Shown: positions 45,076 through 55,061, counted from the stretch's first letter. The stretch: 64,000 nucleotides of DNA from Microbacterium sp. W4I4 (GCF_030816235.1 NZ_JAUSXT010000001.1:3534001-3598000); one strand, 5' to 3'. The notes: generated by a model not told the origin, from the letters alone. Program-made: numbers and translations.

Positions 45076-45476
45076 GACTCGTCGGGGCTGAAGGACAGCG
45101 CCAGCGAGTTCATGCAGTAGCGGTCGCCGGTGGGCGTGCCGAATCCGTCGGGGAACACATGGCCCAGGTGCGAGCCGCATGCGGCGCAGCGAACCTCGGT
45201 GCGCTGCATGCCCAGGGTGTTGTCCTCGATCAGCTGCACGGCCTCGGGACGCACCGACTCGTAGAAGCTCGGCCATCCGCATCCGGACTCGAACTTCGTC
45301 CCGCTGCGGAACAGTTCGGCCTGACAGGCGCCGCATCGGTACAGGCCGTCGCGCTGCTCGTCGAGCAGTTCGCCCGTCCAGGCGCGCTCGGTGGCCGCTG
45401 TGCGGAGCACGGCGTACTGCTCGTCGCCGAGCTCTTCGCGCCACTGGTCCTCGGTCTTGTTCACGGTGTACGACAT
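45072..45476 (-). CDS. msrB: peptide-methionine (R)-S-oxide reductase
   Basis: A 134-aa MsrB that repairs the R-epimer of methionine sulfoxide. The two zinc-binding CxxC pairs are in YRCGACQAEL and VRCAACGSHLGHVF. FESGCGWPSF is the substrate loop, and the catalytic Cys is in DRYCMNSLAL at the C-terminus. The start at 45476 gives the standard length; the frame extends upstream without support. It is coupled to the nitroreductase, and both fit oxidative-stress repair. Confidence 0.95.
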   Translation of the reverse strand: MSYTVNKTEDQWREELGDEQYAVLRTAATERAWTGELLDEQRDGLYRCGACQAELFRSGTKFESGCGWPSFYESVRPEAVQLIEDNTLGMQRTEVRCAACGSHLGHVFPDGFGTPTGDRYCMNSLALSFSPDES

Positions 45477-45528
45477 GACTCCATTGTCTCGCGTTCGGAC
45501 GCGGTCCGGGCCAGCCAGAATGGAGGAC

Positions 45529-46521
45529 ATGACGGATGCCGTGCGCGAGCGCTTCGACCTGTTCGCGAGAGACGAGGCGCCGGGGCGCAGCGACGTGTAC
45601 GCCGAGTGGGCCGCCGGCATCGCCGCGGACGCAGAAGCGCAGGCTGTTCTGGCGAGGATCAGCCCGCAGCATCGACAGCCGCCGCTGATGTTCGCCGTCA
45701 CCCGGCTGCTCGGCTCCGGCGACGGCGGCTACGCCGGATGGCGATCGTTCCTGCTGTCGCATGCCGAGGAGGTCGTCGCCGAGTGCGAGCGCCGGATGGT
45801 GCAGACGAACGAGCCGCTCCGCCTCGCCGCTCTCCTGCCTGTGCTCGGTCTGATCGACGGACCGGTCGCTCTGCTCGAGCTCGGAGCGTCAGCGGGTCTC
45901 TGCCTGTATCCCGACCGGTACTCGTATCGCTTCACTGCAGCGGACGGCACGGAGCGGCTGCGCATCGACCCGGCGGACGGACCCTCGCAGGTGGTTCTGA
46001 CGAGCATCGTGCGCGGGGCTCTTCCCGTCATCCGGATGCCGGAGATCGTCTGGCGCGCCGGAGTCGACCTCGCCCCTGTCGACATCCGCGAACCGGACGA
46101 CCGGACCTGGATGCGATCGTTGATCTGGCCGGGGGAGACCGAACGCGCCGAGCGCATCGCCGGGGCCGTCGCGATCGCGCAGGCGGATCCGCCGCTGCTG
46201 CTCGCGGGGGATGCTGAAGCGCGCCTCGACGATCTGCTGGCGTCCGCACCCGCGGGTGCGACGCCGGTCGTCATGACACCCGGGATGCTCGTGTATTTGC
46301 CGCGTGCGCAGCGCGCCTCGCTGATCGATCGCATCCGGGCCAGCGGTGCGCGCTGGGTGACGATCGACGCCCCCGGCCTGCACGACGGCTGGCACCCGCC
46401 GGTCGATCCCGGGAGCTTCGACGGATTCGCGGTGGCGCTGGACGGAAGGGTGCTGTCGGATGCCGATCCGCTCGGGCGGCAGTGGGAGTGGCGCACGGGC
46501 GGTGCGGCGGGAGACGGCTAG
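45529..46521 (+). CDS. DUF2332 family protein
   Basis: A 330-aa cytoplasmic protein. Signatures of DUF2332 include FDLFARDEAPGRSDVYAEWAAGIA at the N-terminus, RQPPLMFAVTRLLG, QTNEPLRLAALLPVL and LLELGASAGLCLYPDRY, the last resembling a methyltransferase motif I. MTPGMLVYLPRAQRASLI is near residue 245. A methyltransferase-like fold is plausible but unproven. ATG at 45529 or 45520 are both possible. It is divergent from msrB with a 52-bp gap. Confidence 0.87.
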   Translation: MTDAVRERFDLFARDEAPGRSDVYAEWAAGIAADAEAQAVLARISPQHRQPPLMFAVTRLLGSGDGGYAGWRSFLLSHAEEVVAECERRMVQTNEPLRLAALLPVLGLIDGPVALLELGASAGLCLYPDRYSYRFTAADGTERLRIDPADGPSQVVLTSIVRGALPVIRMPEIVWRAGVDLAPVDIREPDDRTWMRSLIWPGETERAERIAGAVAIAQADPPLLLAGDAEARLDDLLASAPAGATPVVMTPGMLVYLPRAQRASLIDRIRASGARWVTIDAPGLHDGWHPPVDPGSFDGFAVALDGRVLSDADPLGRQWEWRTGGAAGDG

Positions 46522-46530
46522 CCTGAGGCC

Positions 46531-46788
46531 ATGCTGGGTGATCTCTCCGAGCGCGACCGCGCGATCCTGACGCTGGAGGCTGCGTGGCCGCGGCACGGCG
46601 GCATGAAGGAGGAGACCATCCGCGCGCAGCTGGGCATGAGTCCGGCGCGCTACTACCAGCTGCTGGGGCGCCTGATCGACACCGAGGAGGCGCTGGACTT
46701 CGATCCGCTCCTGATCCGCCGGCTGCGTCGATTGCGCGATGCGCGAGGACGACAGCGCACGACGCGCATGCGCGGATTCGTCGGCTGA
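46531..46788 (+). CDS. DUF3263 family small protein
   Basis: An 85-aa protein with the DUF3263 pattern LSERDRAILTLEAAWPRHGG, then LGMSPARYYQLLGRLIDTEEAL, and a basic C-terminal tail (RRLRRLRDARGRQRTTR). It is probably a small helix-turn-helix DNA-binding protein. It precedes a LytR_C-domain gene and groEL; the same DUF3263, LytR_C order is known as Rv0430-Rv0431 in M. tuberculosis. It begins 9 bp after DUF2332. Confidence 0.88.
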   Translation: MLGDLSERDRAILTLEAAWPRHGGMKEETIRAQLGMSPARYYQLLGRLIDTEEALDFDPLLIRRLRRLRDARGRQRTTRMRGFVG

Positions 46789-46865
46789 GGGCGGCGACCT
46801 CCGGCCGGCTCGGAAGCAGTGCCGCTCCGGGCGCATTCCCGGAATGCGCCCGATAGCATCGAGGG

Positions 46866-47453
46866 GTGTCAAAGTCCCCCCATGACAGATTCGACGACGT
46901 TCCCCGCCACTCCGGCCGGGTGGGTGCGCATCGCGCAGAGCAGCCCGGGATCAATGGTCCTGTGACGCTGCTGTGGTCTGCGGCAGTCGCGCTCGTGCTC
47001 ATCGTCATCGGCATCTTCGTCTCACTGGTGCTGATGGGGCGCATCCAGCTCTTCGCCTCGGGTGAGCCGGCACCGCAGCAGACTCAGGGCGTGGTCGCCG
47101 AGATCGACACCACGTATCGGGTGCTCATCCTGAACGCCACCCCGCAGGCCGGTGTGGTCGCGTCCGTGCGCAAGGAGCTCATCGCCGAAGGCTGGGCGGC
47201 GGATGCCGTGTTCGGCAGCGACGGCTCGACCTCGGAGTTCCCCGACACCACGGTCTTCTACGTCGAGAAGGCGGACGAGGCCGCGGCTCTGGGCGTCGCC
47301 GAGGTGCTGGGCGGGGTGAAGGTCGAGCAGAGCGATCACTACGCATCGATGAACGACAGCGAGCTGCCGCAGCTCACGGTCGTGATCGGTCTGGACCACC
47401 TGGGCGCGAAGAGCCCCTCGCCGGGCGAGGTGCCGGAGACGCCGGCGGGCTGA
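46866..47453 (+). CDS. LytR C-terminal domain membrane protein
   Basis: A 195-aa protein with a cytoplasmic N-terminus (about 1-33), one membrane helix (VTLLWSAAVALVLIVIGIFV) and an extracellular LytR_C domain starting RVLILNATPQAGVVASVRKEL, with TVFYVEKADEAAALGVAEVLGG. LytR_C domains are associated with cell-wall proteins. It starts at GTG 46866 after a GAGGGG site. The position between DUF3263 and groEL matches other actinobacteria. Confidence 0.85.
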   Translation: MSKSPHDRFDDVPRHSGRVGAHRAEQPGINGPVTLLWSAAVALVLIVIGIFVSLVLMGRIQLFASGEPAPQQTQGVVAEIDTTYRVLILNATPQAGVVASVRKELIAEGWAADAVFGSDGSTSEFPDTTVFYVEKADEAAALGVAEVLGGVKVEQSDHYASMNDSELPQLTVVIGLDHLGAKSPSPGEVPETPAG

Positions 47454-47484
47454 TCCGCGCTGGGCGAACGCCCCCTCCGGACGG

Positions 47485-47511
47485 CTTGCACTCTCATGGG
47501 TCGAGTGCCAG
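47485..47511. promoter_or_regulatory. second, imperfect CIRCE-like operator upstream of groEL
   Basis: CTTGCACTC, nine bases, then GAGTGCCAG: the core GCACTC-N9-GAGTGC is intact and the outer bases deviate from the consensus. It lies 34 bp upstream (start to start) of the perfect CIRCE and overlaps a possible -35 TTGCAC (47486-47491). Confidence 0.6.
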
Positions 47512-47518
47512 ACTGGTA

Positions 47519-49199
<1,681 letters not shown>

Positions 49200-49228
49200 T
49201 CTGACGATCTGAGGTCAGCCTCTTCTGA

Positions 49229-49262
49229 CAGAACGCCCCCTGCTCCCGCAGGGGGCGTTCTG
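49229..49262 (+). terminator. intrinsic terminator after groEL
   Basis: A perfect 15-bp stem (49229-49243 with 49248-49262) with a TCCC loop lies 30 nt after the groEL stop. Confidence 0.88.
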
Positions 49263-49284
49263 CATGTCCGGGGTGCTCTTCGTG

Positions 49285-49336
49285 CGACGTGGCGACGTGG
49301 CGACGTGGCGCCGTGCCGACGTGGCGCCGTGCCGAC
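49285..49336. repeat. nested tandem repeats between groEL and the WXG100 gene
   Basis: About three copies of an 8-bp unit GCGACGTG are followed by two exact copies of the 16-bp unit GACGTGGCGCCGTGCC (49302-49317 and 49318-49333). Non-coding; it borders the stop of the convergent WXG100 gene. Confidence 0.8.
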
Positions 49337-49338
49337 GG

Positions 49339-49626
49339 TCAGCGGAACAGGCTCGCGGAGTACTGATCGGCATCCGCATACTGGCTCGCAGCCGAGCCCA
49401 GTGCGCCGCTGATGGAGGCCAGCACCTGCTCGACGTGCATCTGCGCGCCGCGCCACTGCTCGCTGCACTGCTGGAATGCGACGGATGCCGACCCGGTCCA
49501 GGATGACTGCAGCTGCGTCAGCTGCGCCATCAGCGCGGTGGACTCGCTCTGCAGCCGCTCCATGGTGGCTCGGGCGGCGCCGTTCGCGGCGAGGACCGCA
49601 TCGGTGTCGACGGTGAAGACGGACAT
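49339..49626 (-). CDS. WXG100 (ESAT-6-like) family protein
   Basis: A 95-aa helical-hairpin protein. The W-x-G turn is SSWTGSASVAF at about residues 42-52, flanked by two amphipathic helices (about 12-40 and 52-88). WXG100 proteins are secreted by type VII (ESX) systems, usually as dimers. The usual C-terminal YxxxD/E export signal is not obvious, although SQYADAD comes close. No second WXG100 gene or ESX component is in the window, so it is an orphan or signals through a distant apparatus. Confidence 0.87.
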   Translation of the reverse strand: MSVFTVDTDAVLAANGAARATMERLQSESTALMAQLTQLQSSWTGSASVAFQQCSEQWRGAQMHVEQVLASISGALGSAASQYADADQYSASLFR

Positions 49627-49741
49627 GAGATCTCCTCTCGTTGGGCTTCCGACACTAGAAGCCCGAGGAGGAAGCGGATGCGGCGATCACCGGCATCCGT
49701 GCACAACTCGTCGACGACGGCGATTGTGGAGGAGGAGTGGA

Positions 49742-51457
49742 TCAGAGATCCAGCCGGTCCAGCGGCTGCGTCTCCTCCAGCAGGTGCGCGGGTGTCGCCT
49801 GTGCGGGGGCCAGCGGCAGCGACACGATGAAGGTCGCCCCGCCTCCCGGCGTCTCATCCACGCGCACCGAGCCGTGCAGCGACTCCACGATCGACGCGAC
49901 GATCGCCAGGCCCAGGCCGGAGCCGCCTGTCTCCCGGGCGCGGGACGTGTCGGCGCGCCAGAAGCGCTCGAAGATGTGCTCGCGGATCTGCGGCGGGATG
50001 CCCTCGCCGTGATCGACGATGGCGATGGTGCCGACTCCGCGGTGCCGGTCCGCGCCGACGACGATCTCGATGGCGCCGTCCGCGGGCGAGAACCGTCGGG
50101 CGTTGCCGAGCAGATTGGTGACCACCTGGCGCACCTTGTTCTCCTCGCCGAGCACGATCGGAGGTGTGCGCACCGGGGCATCCGTCGCCTCGGTGAAGTC
50201 GATGGACATGACGGTCGGGGGGAGCGGCTTCGGGCGTCGACGCAGTCTTCCGAGCGGGCCAGCCGCGCGGGCGGCCGCAGGCGGTGCTGCGGGAGGGGCG
50301 ATCGGGGGAGCCTGCGGGCGGCGCAGCGGCTCGGCATCCTGCGCCGTGGTGTCGATCACCGTGATGGTTCGACCGGGCGATGCCGCGCGCAGATCGAGGG
50401 CCGCGTCGCGGGCCACCGGTCGCAGGTCGATCGAGGTGATCTGCAGCTCGCGCTCGCGCTCCTCGTCGAGGCGGGCCAGCGCGAGCAGATCCTCGACGAG
50501 CACGCCCATCCGGATCGCCTCCTTCTCGATGCGCTCCATCGCCCTGGCGGTGTCTTCGTCGCCGCTGATCGCACCCATCCGGTAGAGCTCGGCGTAGCCG
50601 CGCACGCTCACCAGAGGAGTGCGCAGCTCATGGCTGGCGTCGCCGATGAAGCGACGCATGTTCTGCACGGTGCGGTCGCGCTGTGCGAGCGATCGATCCA
50701 CGCGGTCGAGCATCGTGTTGATCGCGGTGTTGAGCCGCCCGACCTCGGTGGTCGGCTCCAGGTCGGTCAGACGCTGACTGATGTCTCCTGCGGCGATCGC
50801 CATGGCGGTGGACTCGACCAGGCTGAGCCGGCGGAAGGTCAGGGTCACCAGGCCGCGGATCAGCAGCGCCGCCAGCAGGATCGTCACCAGCGCGACCGCG
50901 GTGTACACGGCGATGTAGGTTCCGACGATACGGTCGGCCTCCTCCAGCGGCAGGGCCACGACCTGCACGTACAGCAGGCTCTGCGAGGTCTGCGCCGGCT
51001 GCGGCGACACCGAGGCATGGAACTCCAGGCCTCCCGGCCCGTTCAGCGGGATGACCTGGTCCTCCTTGGCCTTCGCCTGCAGCAGCGTAAAGGTCTCGGG
51101 GAAGTCGGGGCGCCGTTCTGCGGACTGTCCGCCCGCCTCGGCGAGCAGAGTGCCATCCGCACGGTAGAACGCCACCACGAAATCCGTGGACCGCGGGGCG
51201 TCGGCCGCGGGCTGGAAGACCAGCTCGCCGTCGCCGTTCGTCGAGACGTCGAAGAATCGCTCCGCCTGTCCGGTCGTCGCCAGCGCCGGCAGTTGGGAGT
51301 CGATGTTGTTGATCATGGCGCCGCGCAGGATGGGCACTGTGCCGATCCCCGCCATCACGAGACCGAGCGCGAGCACGGCGACGGTCACTCCCGTGACCTT
51401 CGCACGCAGGCTGATCCGCCGCCACCACAGGGTGACGGAGTCGGATCCGTTCGCCAC
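49742..51457 (-). CDS. sensor histidine kinase with Pro/Ala-rich insertion in the ATPase domain
   Basis: A 571-aa kinase with two membrane helices (about 20-45 and 180-203) around an extracellular sensor, HAMP (about 205-265), HisKA with His in FIGDASHELRTPLVSVRGY and an HATPase with NLLGNARRFSPADG, DHGEGIP, FERFWRADTSRARETGGSGLGL. A low-complexity Pro/Ala/Arg stretch of about 45 residues (about 372-416) is inserted at the start of the ATPase domain. It resembles the mycobacterial TrcS/TcrY class; the signal is unknown. It follows its regulator by 14 bp. Confidence 0.92.
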   Translation of the reverse strand: MANGSDSVTLWWRRISLRAKVTGVTVAVLALGLVMAGIGTVPILRGAMINNIDSQLPALATTGQAERFFDVSTNGDGELVFQPAADAPRSTDFVVAFYRADGTLLAEAGGQSAERRPDFPETFTLLQAKAKEDQVIPLNGPGGLEFHASVSPQPAQTSQSLLYVQVVALPLEEADRIVGTYIAVYTAVALVTILLAALLIRGLVTLTFRRLSLVESTAMAIAAGDISQRLTDLEPTTEVGRLNTAINTMLDRVDRSLAQRDRTVQNMRRFIGDASHELRTPLVSVRGYAELYRMGAISGDEDTARAMERIEKEAIRMGVLVEDLLALARLDEERERELQITSIDLRPVARDAALDLRAASPGRTITVIDTTAQDAEPLRRPQAPPIAPPAAPPAAARAAGPLGRLRRRPKPLPPTVMSIDFTEATDAPVRTPPIVLGEENKVRQVVTNLLGNARRFSPADGAIEIVVGADRHRGVGTIAIVDHGEGIPPQIREHIFERFWRADTSRARETGGSGLGLAIVASIVESLHGSVRVDETPGGGATFIVSLPLAPAQATPAHLLEETQPLDRLDL

Positions 51458-51471
51458 GACCGGTCTCGCGC

Positions 51472-52164
51472 TCAGGCCGACTTGCCGACCTTCAGCATGT
51501 AGCCGAAGCCGCGCTTGGTCTGAATGAGCGACTCCTCGGTGTGCGGGTCGATCTTGCGGCGCAGATAGGAGATGTAGCTCTCCACGATCCCGGCGTCGCC
51601 GTTGAAGTCGTACTCCCAGACGTGGTCGAGGATCTGCGCCTTCGACAGCACGCGGTTCGGGTTGAGCATGAGGTACTTCAGCAGCTTGAACTCGGTCGGG
51701 CTCAGTTCGATGGGCGCCTTGCCGACGAACACGTCGTGCGTGTCCTGATCCATGGAGAGTTCTCCGGCACGGATCAGTGACTCCTCGTCGGTCTGCATCG
51801 TGCGTCGCAGGATCGCCTGCGCGCGGGCGACGATCTCGTCCAGTGCGAAGGGCTTGGTGACGTAGTCGTCGCCGCCGGCGTTGAGTCCCTCGATCTTGTC
51901 CTGCGTGTCGTCCTTCGCCGTGAGGAAGAGGATCGGCGCCGTGAAGCCCGCGCCGCGCAGGCGCTTGGTCACGCTGAACCCGTTCATGTCGGGGAGCATG
52001 ACGTCGAGGATGATGAGGTCCGGCTCCTCTTCGAGGACGGCCGAGATGGTCGCCGCGCCATTGGCGACGGTCTTCACCTTGAATCCGGCGAAGCTGAGAC
52101 CCCGGGAGAGCAGGTCGCGGATGTTCGGCTCGTCGTCGACGACCAGGATGCGCGCATCAGTCAT
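51472..52164 (-). CDS. OmpR-family response regulator (TrcR-like)
   Basis: A 230-aa regulator. The receiver has VVDDEPNIRDLLSRGL, phosphoacceptor Asp about 54 in LIILDVMLPDMNGFSV, LTAKDDT and YVTKPFALDEIVARAQAIL. The winged helix has LSPTEFKLLKYLMLNPNRVLSK, WEYDFNGDAGIVESYISYLRRKI and TKRGFGYML. It is transcribed first in a regulator-kinase operon. It resembles TrcR/CutR-type regulators; its targets are not evident. Confidence 0.93.
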   Translation of the reverse strand: MTDARILVVDDEPNIRDLLSRGLSFAGFKVKTVANGAATISAVLEEEPDLIILDVMLPDMNGFSVTKRLRGAGFTAPILFLTAKDDTQDKIEGLNAGGDDYVTKPFALDEIVARAQAILRRTMQTDEESLIRAGELSMDQDTHDVFVGKAPIELSPTEFKLLKYLMLNPNRVLSKAQILDHVWEYDFNGDAGIVESYISYLRRKIDPHTEESLIQTKRGFGYMLKVGKSA

Positions 52165-52222
52165 GTCCCCATTATGGTGACCCGAGCCATGCCGTGGCTG
52201 ATTGTCTGTCGGAGCGCCGGTT

Positions 52223-52759
52223 TCAGAGTGCGAGTGCCGAATGGACGGCTCGGGCGATGACAGGAGTGATCGGGGCCTCCGAATCGACCGTGAGGCGGTG
52301 CAGCAGAAGCCCGTCGGCGGTTGCCATCAGGAACGAGGTCTGGGCTTCAGCGGGCACTCCGCCGAGTTCGCGCAGGATGCCGCGCACCCACGCCTCCATC
52401 CCCAGGCGCTGTTCCCGCAGCGGCTTCGCGGTGGCGGCATCCGCCTCCAGGAACAATGCGTAGCGCGCCCGGGTGCGGGGTGCCAGCGGGCCGGACTGCA
52501 CCTGGATCATCTGCGTGAGTGCGGCGATCAGGTCGTCGGGAGAGTGGATCTCCGGGATACCTGCATCCGTGCGCTCGCTCTGCGCGATCCAGGTGATCAC
52601 CCCGCTGATCAGTGCCGCGCGTGTGCGGAAGTGATTGGAGGTCGAGCCCGCCGGAAGCGAGGCCGCGGCATCCACGCGGGCGTGCGTGAGCGCCCGCACG
52701 CCCGCGGTCCCCACCAGGGTCACGGCGGCGTCGAGGGCGCGCTGACGGATGCTGCTCAC
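52223..52759 (-). CDS. TetR-family repressor
   Basis: A 178-aa one-component regulator. The N-terminal helix-turn-helix comprises RQRALDAAVTLVGTAGVRALTHARVDAAASLPAGSTSNHF read over residues 5-44, and the ligand-binding half follows. It is divergent from the hydrolase at 52863, and a 9-bp inverted repeat lies between them, so it probably represses itself and that gene. The ligand may be the hydrolase substrate. Confidence 0.9.
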   Translation of the reverse strand: MSSIRQRALDAAVTLVGTAGVRALTHARVDAAASLPAGSTSNHFRTRAALISGVITWIAQSERTDAGIPEIHSPDDLIAALTQMIQVQSGPLAPRTRARYALFLEADAATAKPLREQRLGMEAWVRGILRELGGVPAEAQTSFLMATADGLLLHRLTVDSEAPITPVIARAVHSALAL

Positions 52760-52775
52760 GGTTTGAGCTTAGGCA

Positions 52776-52811
52776 ACTACGTTCCTAGTGACAATCAACT
52801 ATGAACGTAGT
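52776..52811. promoter_or_regulatory. inverted repeat, likely TetR operator
   Basis: ACTACGTTC (52776-52784) and GAACGTAGT (52803-52811) form a perfect 9-bp dyad with an 18-bp spacer in the 103-bp gap between the divergent repressor and hydrolase genes. Confidence 0.7.
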
Positions 52812-52862
52812 AACGTGTGTGCAGGTGATCTGCGGATGATCGCCGGATGAGGAGCTCGGAAC

Positions 52863-53762
52863 ATGGACGGATCAGCCGCCTCACGCGTTCCCGTGCAGGG
52901 GGCATGGGCTCCGCCGCTGCCCGAGGCGGCGGGCTTCGAGCATTCCGTGGTGAGCACCCCGGGATTGCGCACGCACGTGGCCACGATCGGCGCTGGGGAG
53001 CCGGTCGTGATGCTGCACGGGTTTCCGCAGCACTGGTGGGAGTGGCGCGAGGTGGCGCCGCGCATCGCCGAGGCCGGGTTCCGGGTCATCTGCCCGGATC
53101 TGAGGGGAAGCGGATGGACGGATGCCGCGGAGCCCGGCTTCACGAGGAAGGCGATGCTGGGTGATGTCGTCGCGCTGCTGGACGAGCTGGGGATCTCGAG
53201 CGCGCACATCATCAGCCACGACCTGGGGGCCGTGGTCGCGGGACAGCTCGCCTACCTCCATCCGGAGCGGGTGCGCTCGTCGGTGCAGTTCGCGGTCCCG
53301 CCGGGGTTCATGGCCTTCAGTACGAGACTGCTGCCGGCCTTCGCGCACATGCCGCGGCTGCTGATGCACCGGGCCGGCAGCGGCCTGCAGTGGCTGTTCG
53401 GCGATCACTACGCGGCGAAGCCGTTCACGGCCGAGACGATCGACGCCTACCTGCGCGTGCAGAGGCGGCCTGGTGCGGGGGACTCGGTGCGCGCGTTGTA
53501 TCGGGGGATGATCATCCCCGAGTCGATGCGACTGGCATCGGGGCACTATCGGCGCCAGCACCTGACGCCACCGACGCTCGCGGTCTTCGGGAGGCTCGAC
53601 GGACCGTTCACCGAGGACACCGTGCGCGCGATCTGTCGCGGATCGGAGCGGTTCGCCGACCGCTTCGAGCTGGCCTTCATCGAGGGTGCGGCGCACTTCG
53701 TCGTCGACGACGCTCCGGATGCGGTGGCCGACATCGCCCTGAACTGGATCCGGCAGAGCTGA
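52863..53762 (+). CDS. alpha/beta hydrolase, epoxide hydrolase / haloacid dehalogenase-like branch
   Basis: A 299-aa cytoplasmic hydrolase. The oxyanion motif HGFPQHWWEW is at residues 52-61. The nucleophile elbow reads SHDLGA with Asp120 instead of Ser, as in epoxide hydrolases and fluoroacetate dehalogenases. The His of the triad is in EGAAHFVVDD near 279. A cap-domain Tyr may be in ETIDAYLRV. It is divergent from a TetR gene with a dyad operator, suggesting substrate-induced expression. The start is ATG at 52863. Confidence 0.88.
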   Translation: MDGSAASRVPVQGAWAPPLPEAAGFEHSVVSTPGLRTHVATIGAGEPVVMLHGFPQHWWEWREVAPRIAEAGFRVICPDLRGSGWTDAAEPGFTRKAMLGDVVALLDELGISSAHIISHDLGAVVAGQLAYLHPERVRSSVQFAVPPGFMAFSTRLLPAFAHMPRLLMHRAGSGLQWLFGDHYAAKPFTAETIDAYLRVQRRPGAGDSVRALYRGMIIPESMRLASGHYRRQHLTPPTLAVFGRLDGPFTEDTVRAICRGSERFADRFELAFIEGAAHFVVDDAPDAVADIALNWIRQS

Positions 53763-53798
53763 GGACGCGGCGACACTGCCAGGGGTAGCATCCCGACC

Positions 53799-53948
53799 AT
53801 GGACGAGTACGAGGGCGGCGACAGCGCCTGCTGGCTCGCGAACGTCTGTCCCGAGTGCGGTGCCCTCCTCGACGATCTCGCGGCGCCCTGCTGGCGCTGC
53901 GGGCTGAAGCCGGATGCTGGCACCTCATCGGGCTCGACGACCTCATAG
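53799..53948 (+). CDS. 49-aa zinc-ribbon mini-protein
   Basis: A small gene with two CxxC knuckles: NVCPECGALLDDL and APCWRCGLKPD, a rubredoxin/zinc-ribbon layout of four ligands 14 residues apart. It has an acidic start (MDEYEGGDSACWL) and a Ser/Thr-rich tail. It begins 37 bp after the hydrolase. I do not recognise its name; such isolated zinc ribbons usually mediate protein or nucleic acid contacts. Confidence 0.6.
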   Translation: MDEYEGGDSACWLANVCPECGALLDDLAAPCWRCGLKPDAGTSSGSTTS

Positions 53949-54000
53949 ACTGCCCACCGGTCAGTGGTCATGTCATTCTAGAACCCGGGCGATGTTCGGT

Positions 54001-54029
54001 GATGCAATTAGGGTATTGATGATTGCATC
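54001..54029. promoter_or_regulatory. 8-bp dyad in the lysR promoter
   Basis: GATGCAAT (54001-54008) and ATTGCATC (54022-54029) are perfect inverted repeats with a 13-bp spacer, 19 bp before the lysR start. Likely an autoregulatory site. Confidence 0.5.
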
Positions 54030-54047
54030 GACGTCCCGGGAGGGTCC

Positions 54048-54941
54048 GTGTTCACCTTCGATCAGCTCAAAAGCTTCGTCGTGGTTGCCGAGGAACTGCA
54101 CTTCGGTCGCGCGGCCGAGCGTTTGAATATGACTCAACCGCCGCTGAGCAGGCAGATCCAGAAGCTCGAAGCCGAGCTGGACTTCGCGCTCTTCGATCGC
54201 TCCAAACGGGCGGTCAGACTGACGCAGGCCGGGCGTGCTTTCCACGGTGAGGCGCAGAAGATATTGAGCATCGCGCAGGCGTCGCGCAGCATGGCCAAGC
54301 GCATCTCCGAAGGTGTCGCGGGCGAGATCAAGATCGGGATAACAGCCACGGGCATCTTGGAACTGCTCGGCGAGTTCCTGTCAAGGCTCGATGAGCATTC
54401 ACCGCACCTGACCGTCGACATCCACGAGATGGTGTCGCAAGGCCAGATCGCGGCGGTGATGCGCGGCGCGATCGACATCGGCTTCGTTCGAGACGTCCCG
54501 CCCTCGGCAGAACTGGAGTCGCTTCTGGTCAGGCAGGAGGCGCTGATCGTCGCGATCAGCAGCAGGCACCGACTCGGAGTCACGAGTCGGCCGGTCAAGG
54601 TGGCCGAACTCGAGGGAGAGCGGATTCTCACGTACTCGCCGGATGAGTCCCGCTATTTCCGAGTGCTTGTCGACACGATACTGGCGACCATCCCGACCGT
54701 GCCCAGTCAGGAGATCACCCAGGTGCACAGCATGCTGGCGCTCGTCGCGGCGAACAAGGGCATCGCGCTGGTGCCCCAGTCGGCTGCCAAGCTGCGGATG
54801 TCGGGGATCGTGTTCAGATCGATCGCCGAGCATCCGGATCCGAAGGTCAAGCTGCGCGCAGTCTGGCGGTCCGACAACTCGAACCCGGTGTTCCGTACGG
54901 CCCGCGCGGTGCTGGAGGAGTTCAGTTCATCGTTGGAATGA
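54048..54941 (+). CDS. LysR-family transcriptional regulator of the dehydratase/ABC cassette
   Basis: A 297-aa LTTR. The N-terminal winged HTH is FTFDQLKSFVVVAEELHFGR followed by AAERLNMTQPPLSRQIQKLE. The C-terminal effector domain has GEIKIGITATGILELLGEF and IALVPQSAAKLRMSGIVF. It begins at GTG 54048. All genes after it run in the same direction to 60626, so it probably activates the dehydratase-transporter-aminotransferase cassette. A 14-bp dyad is between it and the next gene. AT content is higher than in flanking genes, which fits acquisition. Confidence 0.92.
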   Translation: MFTFDQLKSFVVVAEELHFGRAAERLNMTQPPLSRQIQKLEAELDFALFDRSKRAVRLTQAGRAFHGEAQKILSIAQASRSMAKRISEGVAGEIKIGITATGILELLGEFLSRLDEHSPHLTVDIHEMVSQGQIAAVMRGAIDIGFVRDVPPSAELESLLVRQEALIVAISSRHRLGVTSRPVKVAELEGERILTYSPDESRYFRVLVDTILATIPTVPSQEITQVHSMLALVAANKGIALVPQSAAKLRMSGIVFRSIAEHPDPKVKLRAVWRSDNSNPVFRTARAVLEEFSSSLE

Positions 54942-54951
54942 TGCACTGAAA

Positions 54952-54965
54952 GTATTAGTCAATAC
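54952..54965. promoter_or_regulatory. LysR-type dyad upstream of the dehydratase
   Basis: GTATT-AGTC-AATAC, a perfect 14-bp dyad, 97 bp before the dehydratase start in an AT-rich gap. It is the best candidate for the LysR-type activation site of the cassette; it lies just after the regulator's stop. Confidence 0.5.
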
Positions 54966-55061
54966 AAAAGAGCAGTTGTTCAGGTATGCCTGCCTGCCTA
55001 CGGTTGAGGCAACCGCCGAGCAGTTCACCTGCCTCGTCGGCGAAGCCATCTGAACAAAGGA

